Part shown: piece by piece, positions 46,386 through 58,574 of the stretch
How positions within the stretch are numbered: position 1 is the first letter of the stretch
How the letters are laid out: every line of letters begins with the position of its first letter
DNA from: Scenedesmus sp. ARA3
Taxonomy: Eukaryota; Chlorophyta; Chlorophyceae; Sphaeropleales; Scenedesmaceae
NCBI GenBank assembly: GCA_004335835.1
Contig: RWJK01001152.1
Coordinates: forward strand, 2,485-66,484
Direction: 5' to 3'
DNA: 64,000 nt
The notes under the pieces: model-generated
The model's database searches: none
Told to the model about the DNA's origin: nothing
What the model saw: the letters and a program-made list of their open reading frames with translations, nothing else
Program-made: the position numbers and the translations under genes

Positions 46386-48124
46386 TTACGGTGCTGGCAC
46401 ATACAACTTGAACTCTGGTGGCAGCTCATCCTCGCTGTACAGCTTGTCACTGAAGTAGATGCGGCGCACGCGGCAGTTGGCGTGCACCTGCACACGCAGC
46501 GTCTCCACGTAGTTGGTTCCTGCAAGACATGCCAAACAAGCAGCAAGCAGCCGTCAGTGACTGCATGCTGCAAGTATGTCATTTAACTGCTGCACAGGGC
46601 TAGGGGTGCAGAGGTGGTGTGTATGCGACGCCGCCATTGCTGTGCACCTTGGAGAAGCTTGCAGGACAGCTGACACGCGCGGTATAAAAGACGATGCATC
46701 AGCAGTGTACCTGCAGTGCACATTTACCCGACCCTGCTCCAGAGATACAACCAGACTTGCAGCTGGTTCGGCATCTGCTCAAGACTTTCTTGCCTGCCTC
46801 GCCTGCTGCTAGCACAGCACAAAAGCAAGCGTGACCTTGCCATACCAAACTCACCGTACGCCCTGCGTACAAAGTCTGCCAGGTTGAACTGGATCTGGTT
46901 CCAGCCATCATCTAGCCGCATGGGCATGGTTGTGATGAAAGGCTTCACACGCGTGATAGACTGCAGCAGGGCAACACCAAAATATGTGTGCGTCAATGGC
47001 GCAGCAGCAGGTGCCAATGGACAGGGTGGGTTGCAGGAAGGCATCGATTGTATCCTGCAAGGAGCTATACGCCGCTGGCGGGGCAGCTGCTCTGACTGTA
47101 CCTTTGGGCTGCTCTGCCCTGATCATGAACAGCAAATGCAAACAGCTGAAGCACTTGCTGTGCCAGCCAGCAAGGCCTCAATTGCTGCCTCACACGTGCT
47201 GGCTGCTGCACCCAGGGGCGTTGAGAAACTGCAAGTGTTAGCAGCTGCTGCACTTGCCTGGTAGTTTGACGCCCTGAATCGCCTCCTCACATTCTTGTCA
47301 TCCAGAACTTGCACCTGCGCCCAGCCACATCACTGTCAGACATGGTAGTGATCCATGGTGTGGTGTAGTGACTGCTGCTGCAGCAGCTGCTGCTAGTGCT
47401 TGTGCTGTTCGTGCTGCTCTTGCTTCTGCTGTGTCCGCAATGGAAGAGGCTAGACTTTTGCTTCGGCCTCTGCTTGGTTTGTACTACGCATGGAATTTGC
47501 TGGCAACTTGCCTGAACCCAGTTATTGGAGCACATGCATGACTACCCCTCGCAACACGCTGCTGGCTGCTTGCTCAAGGCATGGCTCCTTGCTGCACATG
47601 CCATTCCCCACTAACGTACCTCAAAGCTGAAGTACTTTTTCTGGTTCTTCACAATCATGACAAGGAAAGGCAGCTTGATCCCCAGCGTTTTGCTAGGGTC
47701 TGCTGGGCATGTGATGAAGGTGTTGCTGATGTTGCTGCTGCTGATCTCCAGTACTGAGGACTGTATGTCCTCATCTGTCACACGCTTTATGTGCCCTTGG
47801 CGTACTGCAGAGGTGCATCAACAGTAGGCAACAGGGAAGGCGGTGGCAGCAGCAGCAGCAGCAGCAAGCGCAGCTGCAAGTCAGCCGCGCAGGCTGTTGA
47901 GCGCTTGGAGCGTTCGACAATCTTGTGAACTGACCAAACAACTGGATTGCAATGCTCAAGTACTGTGAGCACAGTTATGCCACTCCATGCCAGCCAGGGC
48001 ACCCTCATTTCCTGGCTTGCTGTCTTGCCTGGTGCTCACCTTCTTTGTCCCATATCTGCAAGGGCTTGCTGCCTATGCTGTACAAGATTGATAGAAACCC
48101 TGATTGGAATGTGTTTTTGAACAT
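46386..48124 (-). CDS. CFAP20: Cilia- and flagella-associated protein 20 (BUG22/FAP20), 5 exons, 188 aa
   Basis: Exons: 48124-48040, 47804-47620, 47314-47258, 46960-46855, 46519-46386; sum 567 nt. The protein starts [20 protein letters not shown] and ends [13 protein letters not shown], with the family core [48 protein letters not shown] and [19 protein letters not shown]. Length and sequence are those of the highly conserved family. In Chlamydomonas the protein sits at the inner junction between A- and B-tubules of flagellar doublets. The intron after 47,258 has a GC donor (CAG|GCAAGT). Its presence suggests flagellated stages or the basal-body role that persists in non-motile green algae. 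It diverges from the GH47 gene. Confidence 0.97.
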
Positions 48125-48784
48125 AGGGTTCCCCTCTTAGCTTCACAGTACCATCAGCAGAGGCAACGCAGAGCAGCAGCAGTAGGACAGCACCTTTCCT
48201 GAATACCGATCTGCAATCAACACATAACCTCTGAGCAATAGACAAGCTGAGCACCTTTAAAGCAGACACCTGGATGTGCAGCATTGCAGGCTGCAATGTG
48301 CAGCGAAACTATCGTGCCCTTGGAAGACCCAGACCCTGGGCGTGGAGTGACACATCCTTGGTAGGAGTACCGAAGGAGTACCACCCCCATCGTACTACAT
48401 GGCATAGTTTTCACGTTTTTCCCTTCACGCACCCGTACTAGCAGGCAAAGGACCTGTCGCGGTGTCCTGTCAAAACCGAATAGACGGTTGCTGCACGTCA
48501 GTTCCGCGTCTTACCGCTGCAAATACTTTTATTACACTGGTAACATGCTTTGTGATCTCAGCTGTTGACGTCGTCGCCTCTTTGTACCCCCGGGTCTGCT
48601 CTTCAGGGGTGTGCAGCAGTGACTGTCCTTTGCACACAGCACAAGGCAGCAGAGCCAATGCATGCCTGTCAACACCAACAATGTCTCAAGGGTAGCATAT
48701 TAGCCTAGTGCTCAAGGCTCAGGAGCCGCTGGCAGGTCAGAGGCAGCAGCAGCGCAGCTGCTGCCTGGTCACCGCTGCATCACC
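48125..48784. promoter_or_regulatory. Divergent promoter region (CFAP20 / GH47)
   Basis: About 660 bp separate the start codons of the two divergent genes. No coding signature is visible. A bidirectional promoter is inferred from layout. Confidence 0.4.
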
Positions 48785-51700
48785 ATGGCGCTTAAGCAGC
48801 AGCCAGCAAACGCAGGGCTGCCAAGGCGTGCACCCACGCCTTTTGAAAAGACACACAGTAAAACCGGATGGGAGCGGTTCTACATTGTTGCAGTCACTGT
48901 GTCTGTCTCAGCATTGCTGGCGACACTCATCACATTTGGTGTGCTCAACTTCCTGATGAGCGATGTCCAGCTGCCCAGTCAACATCCGTTCGGGGAGTTG
49001 CAAGGCGCCGTTACGCTGCAGCAGCCAGACCTGAAGACTGCACCACAGCAGCAGATGGATGGCAGGGGTGCAGCAGCGCTGGTCAATGCCACAGCGCCAG
49101 CAGTAGCAAATGCGTCACTTACAGTACATTCCCCAGCAGCAGCGCCGCTTATACAGCCACCTCCAGCTGAATGGACATACCCGCTCGAGTACCTCAAGGG
49201 GTACTACCAGCTGCCACCGCAGGACACCTCATCAAGATGCCAGCAGAGCAAGATCTGTGATGGTGACCACAGCTGTGGGCCAGATGGTCTGGGCTGCATC
49301 ACATCAGCAAAAGAGCGGCAGGACAAAGTGCGCAATGCCATTGCATGGGCATGGGCAGGATACAGGTGCGGTTGCCTACGTCCTTGGTTTGCTGCTTACA
49401 CATGTGCAGCGGCTGGTGCTGTGCGTGTGATGTTGCAGCTGGAGAGAAAGGAACATTCAGCGCTGCAAAAAGCAGTTGATGTGCGGTAGCCGAGCAGAAT
49501 TGCACAGGGTTTCGAGAATGTTGCTGCAGCAGCAGTAACATCGCACAATGACAAATAAAGCAGCCAGCACTTGTTACACACTTGCAAAATCCAAGCAGTA
49601 GCTGCCAGCGCAGGGTACGGCACCAGCAATTATGTCAGCTGTCTTGATTCTTACTGACATCTCCCTTGAAACTTTGTTACTGCGGCATCCTGCAGGCAGC
49701 ACGCCTGGGGTCATGATGAGGTCAATGGCCTTAGCAAAACACCCAGGGGCTGGTTCAACATGGGGCTCACCATAGTGGACAGTCTGGACACACTCATGAT
49801 TGCAGGTGGGTGCGCTTGCCCTCACATGTGCTTGCAGGAAACCTTGTTTCATGTGGTATTGGCAGCATATGACAGCAACAAAGCAAGAGCAGGGTGACCG
49901 TTGAGCAATTTCCTGCTTGCTTGCTGCCTTTGCTTCTGTCAGCACACAGCGGCAAGTTGATGGCAGCCTGGAACACTTGCACAGCACGCCACGACACTGA
50001 AAGCCCTCCCTGCTTGCTTGCCTGACACGCGTTCGTTGGTCTCCTGGCTAATACCAGAAGTGTAAGAGCGCAGCATGCACGCACTATTTGTCACGTGCTT
50101 ACACCGAGCCTGCACAAACGCCTCATCCACTTCGTGGCAATGCTGCAGGCCTGCATGAAGAGGTGCAGCAGGCGCGGCACTGGGTGGCCAACCACCTGCA
50201 ATTCAAGGATGGCAACAACGTGCAGTTCTTTGAGGTCAACATCCGCATCTTGGGCGGCCTGCTATCAGCATACTACCTGAGCGATGGCGATGACTTGTAC
50301 CTTCACAAAGCGCAGCAGCTGGCAGACAGGTATAGTTGACCAGCATTTGACCAGCAGCAGCTATGTTTGACTGGCTGCAGAGGCGCCGTTGGCAGTGCGT
50401 CAGCTCGTCTGCAGTTGTGTAGCTATGGTGTCCATTTGCATGAAGTGCAGCAGCTTGCAGGCATGTGCATGCGGCAAGAGCGCGATTTGGTGGGTTTGCA
50501 GCTGCAGGCAGTCACAATGAGTAGGTCATACCCTTGACTGGCGTCGCATCGCATCCAGCTGGCTGCATTACCTGTGCGTTGCCGTTGTGGCCTTTGCTCC
50601 ACGGTTCTTGGCGTGTCGCTGACATCAGCGCTGCCACACACTCATTCACTTTCACGCCTGCAGGCTCATGGTGGCATTCAACACCTCCAGTGGCATCCCA
50701 GTGACATACGTGCAGTTTGCAGACACTGAGGGCCGCAAGCACAGCTCGCATGGCGACAGCGGGACAAACGCTGCTGAGGCAGGCACCATCAGCATGGAGT
50801 TCACCACAATCGGGCGCCTGCTGGGTGAGCTGCAGCTTGCAGGAAACATGGCTGCAGCTTGCAGGAGCCCGGCTTGCAGGAAACATGGCTGCAGCTTGCT
50901 GGAACATGGCCGAGCCGCCACCCCTCAGGCTATTTGCATAGCCACTGCAGCAGGCCGGAGCATGTGCTTTGGTCAGATCTGCAGCGTTGCATCACTGTGT
51001 GCTGCTGCTTGGCCTCCGCCTCTTCAGCTGACCTCTGGCATCACCACGTTGCTGTTTCAAGAAATCCTGTCTCTGCATCTGCTGCTGCTGCTGCTGCTGC
51101 TTTTTTGCCTGCTCTACATGCTGTGCGCACCCCACAGGCCGCGACGACATGTTTGATGCGGGCAACGAGTTCTGGTACGTGCTGATGACCAGCCAGAACT
51201 TCAGCGGGCTGTACTGCATGGGCCTGCACACGCAGGACGGCCACTGCACAGACCCCAAGATGAGCATCGGCAGCGCTGCTGACAGCATGTACGAGTACAT
51301 GATCAAGCAGTGGGTGCTGTCCAACAAGACGCAGGAGGTGAGGCGGCAGGCGATAGATGCTGTAGCAGACCAACGATTTGGGCGCTAGCAGTAACTGTGC
51401 TGCTGGCGTTTTAGGAGGTTACATACTGTGCGGATGCATGTTCTGGTAGCTGGCAGAGGCAGCAGCTGCACTATGGTAGTTCCTTTGCAGCCTGAGCACT
51501 ATGGCTGCGTGTGCTGGCACTGGCGCCCCATGCGAGTGTGCGCTCTGCGAGCGTAAATGTGTGCGAGGTAGTGCGATGAGCACGCCCCCACCTCATGCTG
51601 TGCAGATCACCTCAACCATGATGTGTGCTGTGCGTGTTGTGCTGCAGGTGCCGCTGCAGCTGTACAAGGAGGCGATGGTGGGTGTGCGCAAGTTCCTGCT

Positions 51701-54283
51701 GCGGCACATCTATGATGGCACAGCACACATGAGCTTTGTGAGCGAGGCGCGCGGCAACAGCTACAATGATATCTCGGCGACAAACGACCGCTTCGAGCAC
51801 CTGACGTGCTTTGCTGGCGGCATGTTTCTGCTTGGTGAGCTGTCGGAGTGAGGCAGCAGCGTTGCGTGGTACTGCAGCTGGCACAGAAGGAACGTTGCAG
51901 TGACAGCCAGGCATGCTGCATTCTGCAAGGCAGCCAGGGTTGGTGTGGTGATTTGATATGCCTGAGGAATTTGCGGGTAGCTGCACATGCAATGTTGGTG
52001 CCACCATGTCCACTGGAGGTTTGCCCACTTACCCTGCGTCCGCCAACTGCTGCTGCTGCTGCCGCTAGGCCGCATGCACAACATCTCCACCAAGTTGCAC
52101 GACGACGACTTTGATGACGGCGAGGTCGGCGCGCGCATCGGCCGGGCCTGCTACGAGATGTACCACCAGGTGCCCTCAGGTGTAGCGCCAGACAGCATCC
52201 AGTACACACGCGCGGACGGCGGCACGCTGCCGCCAAACGACCACAGCGCCCGCAGCCGCATGGCGCCGCCGAAGCTCAAGGGCCCGCGCAAGAGGACACA
52301 GCACAAGAAGGCGCCGGCCGCAGCAGCAAAGGCGCCGGAAGGTGATGCAGCCGGGCAGCATGCGCCCAAGCCGGCTGATGCTGCTGGTGCTGTTGAGAAG
52401 CCAGAGCAGGCGAAGCGGGCTCCCAAACCGGCAGATGCCGTGCAGCAGGTGCAGCCTGGTGTGATTGCACATGCCCCCAAGCCGGAGGACGTCACAGCGC
52501 AGCGGCAGGGTGCTGAGCATGCGCCGGTTAAAGCAGCGGTTGGCCAGGCGCCAGCCAAGAGACGGCTGATGGGTGGGGCGGAGGTGCTGCAGCAGCTGGG
52601 TGTTCAGCAACAGCAGCAGCTGCAGCAGGCTCTGCAGGTTGCCGGCAATCAGGCAGGTGGCGCAGAGGTTCTAGATGATCAGCTGCAGCAGGCTGTGCAG
52701 CAGCAGCTGGCAGAGATGAAGCAGCAGCAGGATGCATTGCAGCAGGAGGCGGACGCACAGGACAGTGAGCAGCAGCAGCTGCAACTGCAGGAGGCAGAGG
52801 GGCCAGATGACAATGATGTAGCAGCAGCAGCAGCAGCAGAGGGTGAGGGTGAGCAGCTGCAAGGTGCTGTCAGGCGGCTCATGGCAGAAGGTGATGCAGC
52901 GCCAGCAGACGAAGCAGCTGCCCCAGCTGATGATGACAGCGCCGACGCACCAGATGCCGACAATGCGCCAGACGACGACGCTGCACCAGATGCTCCAGAT
53001 GACACTGACGAGGCCAGCAAGCAAGCTGTTGCTGCCTCACCCCCACCACCGCCGCCATCACCACCACCGCCAAGCCCACCACCGCCCAACCCGCCTCCCC
53101 CCAACCCGCCACCACCCCCAAGCCCGCCTCCACCGCCCCCGCCAGGCCCAGTGATTGCCAAGTGGTCGCAGCAGAGCAGCGCCGACTTCCTGCGGCCTGA
53201 GGCGATTGAGACGCTGTTCTACCTGTGGAGGAGCAGCGGCGATCCTATTTACCGGGAGTGGGGCTGGAACATGTTCCGGGGCTTTGAGCGCTGGTGCAGG
53301 CTGGCCAGTGGGGGATATGCAACGCTGAACAACGTCAACACGGTGAGAGCAGTACACAGCAGGCACAGGCATGGCTGGGTGGGATGCGTGGTTGCGGTGT
53401 TGTGTTACGATGTTGGCAGTTGCAGGGGTCACGAGTGCAGTGTAGTGCTGTTGCAGAGAGAGGTTGGTAGGCCTGAACAGCTGTGGTGTATTCAGGCAAC
53501 CATTTTGCCAGCCCAGGTCAGCATGCAGAGCATTGCAGTTTGCGCCGTTTCTCAGCAGCTGCGCATCACGTGGCATGGCTGCTGTGTCACGCAGCAGGTG
53601 GCACCGCACCAGCTGCACGTAGGCTGCCTCAACTCGCCCTTGCTGCTGACACCGCTGCTGCTGCTGCTGCTGTTGCTGCCGCAGGTGCCTCCCGGCATTG
53701 CTGACAAGATGGAGTCCTTCTTCGTGGCTGAGACGCTCAAGTACTTCTACATGCTGTTCGAGGAGGACCCCACGGTGCTGCCGCTGGACCAGTGGGTGTT
53801 CAACACGGAGGCGCACCCGCTGCCCATCTGGGGATCAGCAGCAGACAAGAAGGTGAGCACTGAGGCTTGAGGGTGTGTGAGCAGACCCCACCCTGGGTGT
53901 TGACGCAGGACAGCAGGAAGAGTGTGATTGCAACTGCAGCGAATCCCTCTTGCAGCATGTTGTGTGAAAGCACTCGGCCTGCTGTTTGAAGGCTTTATTG
54001 CTTGCTGCCAACGCCTCTGGTCAACCTGACGCTAGCCCACCAGTCTGCTCCTGCCCAACACCAGCGCTCGCGTACTGCACATGCATTTGCCTTGCTGCAA
54101 CCGCAGGCGCAGGAGCGCCTAAGGCAGCGGCTGCTGGCGCAGCACAAGCTGGAGCAGCAGCGGCGTGCCGAGGAGGAGGCGCTGCGGGAGCAGGAGGCAT
54201 TACAGCAGCGCACGCAGCAGGTGGCGGGCGGCAAGGGCACGCCGAAAGACAGGGATGGCTACGGGCTGGCAGGGCTGGTGTGA
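48785..54283 (+). CDS. GH47 class I alpha-1,2-mannosidase with Pro/Gln-rich insertion, 9 exons, 1012 aa
   Basis: Exons: 48785-49365, 49696-49805, 50149-50329, 50664-50824, 51138-51337, 51648-51834, 52069-53342, 53685-53852, 54107-54283; sum 3039 nt. It trims mannose from N-glycans in the ER/Golgi. It is a type II membrane protein: a short cytosolic tail, then a hydrophobic anchor (FYIVAVTVSVSALLATLITF) at about residues 32-51, then a stalk with a Cys cluster (CQQSKICDGDHSCGPDGLGC). GH47 blocks follow: HAWGHDE, GWFNMGLTIVDSLDTL, RILGGLLSAYYLS, SIGSAADSMYEYMIKQW, DRFEHLTCFAGGM, FLRPEAIETLFYLWRSSGDP, DKMESFFVAETLKYFYML and VFNTEAHPLPIW. About 300 residues of Ala/Lys, Gln and acidic sequence plus an extensin-like SPPPP/NPPPP run interrupt the domain just before FLRPEAIE. 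The C-terminal exon is a charged Gln/Glu/Arg helix not typical of the family. Confidence 0.95.
50826..50912 (+). repeat. Short tandem repeat next to the GH47 exon 4 donor
   Basis: GCTTGCAGGAAACATGGCTG recurs with small changes three times directly after the donor of the exon ending at 50,824, producing several possible acceptors. Confidence 0.8.
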
Positions 54284-55554
54284 AGATGAATGATGCAGGG
54301 GGCGGTGGGTTTGGCGCAGCTGTAGCCGACGGCTGTGTTGCATGTGATCAGGTTGAAGTGCAAATTCGATTATCAAGCTTTTGGGTAGCGAGTAGCAGGG
54401 ATGTTGGATGGAGCCAGGTGTGTGTGTGTGGCAGCTAGCAGGCTTCCCGGGTTGTCACTGTGCCTTTTGGCAGGCAGATTGACAAGACGCGAGTAGCTTA
54501 GGTGTGGATGGCACTGTGACAAGAAGAGTTTGATGACTACTGCAGCGTAGTTCTGTGCCGCGATCTGCCAGTTAGCAGCGGACGCCGTTTCCACCATACA
54601 CGTTCCCAAGTGTTGACTCTGTGTTGTGCTGCTGCATGGGCTGTGCTGCTGTGCTGCATGTGGGCCATCTGCGCTGCATGCCAGAACGCACTGTGTCATC
54701 ATGCTCCTGCAACCTTCCTTGCAGCATGCATTGCTTCGTAGTGCATCTCAATGTGAGCCAGTCCCTGGCAAACAGTGATCAAGCTTCCGGTGTGACTGCA
54801 ATCTATGCATTCAAAACTGCCTTGTTTTACACGAGTTGCTGGCTCATACAACAGCGGCATGTCTTGCATCTGGCCAGTGTCACAGCGCAGCAGCTGTGCT
54901 CTGCTGTGCAAGACTTTCCTGCTGCCAGCACCTCCCATTGATCCCTGCAGGGTGCCAAGCTGTGGGCATATGCATGTTGGGTTGTGTGCTGCAGGCAGCC
55001 CTGTTGGAGTCCAACAGCTTGCAGCTGCAGTTACCTGCACAGCGCCGCTCCTTTACATATGGCTGCATCACACATTGCACTGTGTATGGGTGTGCTAGGT
55101 TCTGGGCGATGCTCGGAGAATGTTGCTTGAAGTTTACTTGGTGGCATAAGCCGCATGCGCAAGGTGGCAGAGGTTTGAAACGTGTTGTGTTTGAACCACA
55201 ACAGTTGGCTGCCGCTTGGCAAGCTCGCCACCAGCAGTGTGCATGTAACAGGCTGATACTGATCTGAAGCTTTGAGCTCTGCAAGTAGCGCACGGCCAGT
55301 GGCACAGCAGCTACCTCAAGCGCAGCAGCGGCGCGAGTTTTAGCCAGAACGCAAAGGAAGCAACAGCAGCTGAGCAGCCACGTGCCTGCATAACTGAACC
55401 CGCTCAAGAGGTTTGCACCTGCCTTCCCACCTCTGTGCCACGAACCACGTAGGCACAAACACTCAACCGTTGTAGGTTACAATGCGAATGGAGCGCTGCA
55501 CCAACCACCCCACCACACTTCCACCCCTATCCACATCAGTCACACTACCATTCA
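54284..55554. other. Convergent 3' flanks of GH47 and the glycosyltransferase
   Basis: About 1.27 kb without conserved coding sequence. TGTAA on the plus strand at 55,244-55,248 and on the minus strand at 55,481-55,477 are candidate poly(A) signals for the two genes. Confidence 0.5.
55477..55481 (-). terminator. Candidate TGTAA polyadenylation signal of the glycosyltransferase gene
   Basis: TTACA on the plus strand, about 75 nt downstream of the stop at 55,555. Confidence 0.45.
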
Positions 55555-56468
55555 TCACTCAAACTGCCGGAAGGGCTGCAGCCCCTTGTCTGCCATCATC
55601 TTCTTCCTCAGCTCGTCATCGTCCATGTGCTTGAAGAAGTCCAGGCAGGCATCAGCCTTGGTGCCCGCATCAGGGTGCAGGCTGATGGACATGCGGTTCT
55701 TGGGCCTGCAAGGGTGCAGTACAGCAGTGATGTCAGGCACCGTAGGAAGTTGCTGCTAAGGAAAATACCACAAGGTGTTTGCAATTGGCGTGCAGACTTT
55801 TACGCTCTTGAGCGCATTCCAGCCTTCCTGTGGATCCAACCTGCAGGCTGTATGGCGTACAGCCCGAGCTGCAGAAAGTTAAGCGCACATGTAGCCTGCA
55901 AGATGCCAATGGCCTGGCAAAGCATGGCACAGTCAGTGGTGACGTGGAGTGGACAAACATCATATGCCTACAGCGTTAAAGCCTGCCGGCCACACCCAGG
56001 CATGCAGCAGCACAGGCACACCACGATGCCGCAGTCCCTGCCTTGTATCCCACCTGTGATACAGCACTGGCCAGCACTTCCTCGTATCGCAGTTGCTCTC
56101 AATGCCGAACCCGTCTATCACCCAGATTGGCACGTTGCGCAGCCACAGGTGAACTCCAAACCACACATCATCATGGTGCAGGCAGCCCTCCGGTGCTCTG
56201 GCCTGGTCAAACACCAGGTCATCGAAGAACTCCCGCCGGTATGCTGCGCTTGCGAATGCAGTTGGGAAGCCCCTGCATACGCCAGCGTTCAGTTTCCACT
56301 CGCGCCAGCCCTTTTTTGGAGGTGCCTTTTTGGGGTCCCAGTGTGTTATCTCGCAGGACCACACGATGGCGTGGTCTGGCCGTGCCATGATCTCCTGCTC
56401 TAGGTGCAGGATGGTCTCTGGGCGGTACATGCTGTCGTCCTGTTGAGGCAACACAGTGGTGGTGGCGG

Positions 56469-56527
<59 letters not shown>

Positions 56528-57321
56528 TAAGGATGAGCTGGTGGTGCCGCTGCCAGACATCGCATATGTAACTGCAGCTGCTGAAAGTAGCTGGTGGCGG
56601 CGTCAACCACTACTCGACAGCAGGACCTTGCGCAATGCCAGGCCTGTTAGACGTGGCAGCTGCAACACAAACTGCGCGGTGTAAGGTAGGCTTGTGCCGC
56701 AACCTGGCACCTGCAGCACTGACCAATGCCTTGTCACTCGCATCACTGTCAGCGTCTGCAACGGCAGAACTGTGCCGCAGCATGGCGGCTGTGCATGCCA
56801 CGTCCCTTCTGCTGCCCCCTGCACACAACCACACACAGATGCACGCAGCGCGCCCGCTCTCACATCTATCGTGATGATGACTGTATCCGGATCCTTCTCT
56901 TCCAGCAGCGTAGGCAGCAGCTTTGTGGCAGGCCCATAGTCCTTGGGCGGAATCTTCACCTTCACTACACCATTGAAATGCCCCGCCAGGCCTTTCACAT
57001 TGTCAGGAAGCTCCTTGAGCCCCTGAATTTCACGGTCATCTTCTTTGAAGCGGCTCACATTCAGCGGCACCCATATATACAGCGCATCTGGCTTGCGCAA
57101 GCCGTGCATGATTGAGAAGATGGTGGGGTTTATGTACTCAACACGGCCCGGGAATGATGACACAGACACCACCAGGCGCTTGGCGCGCAGCGGCGGCTGC
57201 AGTGCTGAGTCAGCATCATCGCCAGCTGAACCAGCTGAGAGGCGGGAGGCGCGGCCTGCACGCGCAGAATTATGCTCCACATGCAGGAAGGAGAAGGCTG
57301 CAGCAGCAGCAGTGGTGGTGG

Positions 57322-57356
<35 letters not shown>

Positions 57357-57421
57357 TTGACAGCGGCAGCGGCAGCAGCAGCAAGCAAAGCAGCAGTATG
57401 GTGAGTACATGGTGTGAACAT
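55555..57421 (-). CDS. GT-A-like glycosyltransferase, 3 exons, 364 aa
   Basis: Exons: 57421-56864, 56439-56054, 55705-55555; sum 1095 nt. A nucleotide-sugar transferase fold is suggested by RLVVSVSSFPGR (first strand), KDYGPATKLLPTL, and a DDD metal-binding motif formed across the first splice junction (TID|DDS). A second acidic motif, HHDDVWFG, follows the pattern seen late in GT-A enzymes. The N-terminus is almost pure Ala/Thr from GCT/GCA repeats and is the only candidate signal or anchor segment. The C-terminal exon is short and charged (KHMDDDELRKKMM). Donor substrate and exact GT family are not determined. It lies 155 bp downstream of the methyltransferase-like gene on the same strand. 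Confidence 0.65.
56471..56526. repeat. (CAG)n tract in the first intron of the glycosyltransferase gene
   Basis: About eighteen CAG triplets directly before the acceptor side of exon 2. Similar runs lie at 57,324-57,353 (coding) and 57,521-57,552 (intergenic). Confidence 0.93.
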
Positions 57422-57527
57422 TCAAGTCATCCAGCAGATGCATCGTGCTGCCAGCAGCGTTGCTGTTGAAACTGCAAGCACGCCCTAGCTTGCCACCTAG
57501 AGGTGGAGCAGCAGCACACTGTAACAG

Positions 57528-57559
<32 letters not shown>

Positions 57560-57576
57560 ACAGCCTGACATCGTAT

Positions 57577-58574
57577 CTAGAATGAATCATTCATGATGCA
57601 GCACTTGGTATGCGTGCCAGCTGCCTCACCTGCTGATGAGCTGGCAGCTGCATCCGTCACCTTGCTGCTGGTGGCAGCATACCCCAGCGCAGCCATGTGC
57701 TGGAACACAAGTGCCAGCTCTGAGGGCGCCTTGCGCAGTCCAGCTTTAGCATTCTCTGCTGGCAGTTGCAGCGTCAGCGACAGCTGACGTGGTAGGAAGG
57801 CACCGTGCTTCAAGTGAGACAGGAACTGCAGCAGCTGCTCGCCCTGCAGGCCCACATGTGCCACATCGATGCCCCGCAGGTGCCCCAGCTTGTGTGCAAA
57901 CAGGCCTAAAGGTACTGTTGCATTGCTCGTTGAGCTGCTGCTGCTGCTGGAGGTGGAAGCTGTTGCTTCGCCAAAGCAAGCCATGTGCTGCTTCTGTCGG
58001 CGCTCGGTGCTGGCAGGGCTGCCATCGGCTGCTGCGCCGCACTGCACGCTGTGCACCTGGCACTGCGTGCTTTCAAGCGCTGCCTTCTCAAAGTCCTTGT
58101 TTCCTGCGGAGCCTATGCTGTAGATGATGCAGGGCTTCTGAAGTTTGGAAAGGTTGCAGAAGCTGCTGCTGCCATACTGCTTGAGTTCTCGGTGCGGAGG
58201 GCAGGAAATGATGGCTGCAAAGGGGTCAAACTGCTTGGCACCCTGCGCATAAGGAGCTGCAGACAGGCCACACACGCAGAGCATAGTAACACGTGAGCGT
58301 GAGTTACAGCTACGCACATGAGGTTGCCAGTGCAAGCAGGGGTGCTCCCAGGATGCAATTGTTGCTGCTACTGTTGCTCAGTGCTGCTGCTGTGCGCACC
58401 TTCGGGGTTGTAGCTCTGCCATACATTGCCAAGCAGGTTGGATCTGAAGATCGTTAGGTTTGCGAGTGCCTGGCTGCCGTACATGCCAATGAAGGCACCC
58501 TGGGTGCTGCAGTGTTGCCATTGAGCTTGTGCATGCTGGCTCAGAGGCAGCAGCACCAGCAGCACCAGCCACAT
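57577..58574 (-). CDS. Secreted methyltransferase-like protein, 2 exons, 284 aa
   Basis: Exons: 58574-58400, 58256-57577; sum 855 nt. It begins with a signal peptide (MWLVLLVLLPLSQHAQAQ). The segment KPCIIYSIGSAGNKDFEKAA resembles SAM-binding motif I of METTL24/FkbM-type methyltransferases, and RGIDVAHVGLQGEQLLQFL resembles the later IDxEGxE block. The acidic residue usually found after the second strand is replaced (VHSVQC), and the later block has LQGE instead of IEGPE, so activity is doubtful. A Ser run and Ala/Ser-rich tail come from triplet repeats. Assignment rests on these short similarities only. Confidence 0.5.

Noticed and set aside
53343..53684. Read-through of the GH47 exon as continuous coding sequence
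   Set aside because: The frame stays open, but the segment lacks GH47 similarity, and GT-AG splicing at 53,342/53,685 joins the conserved blocks NNVNT and DKMESFF in phase.
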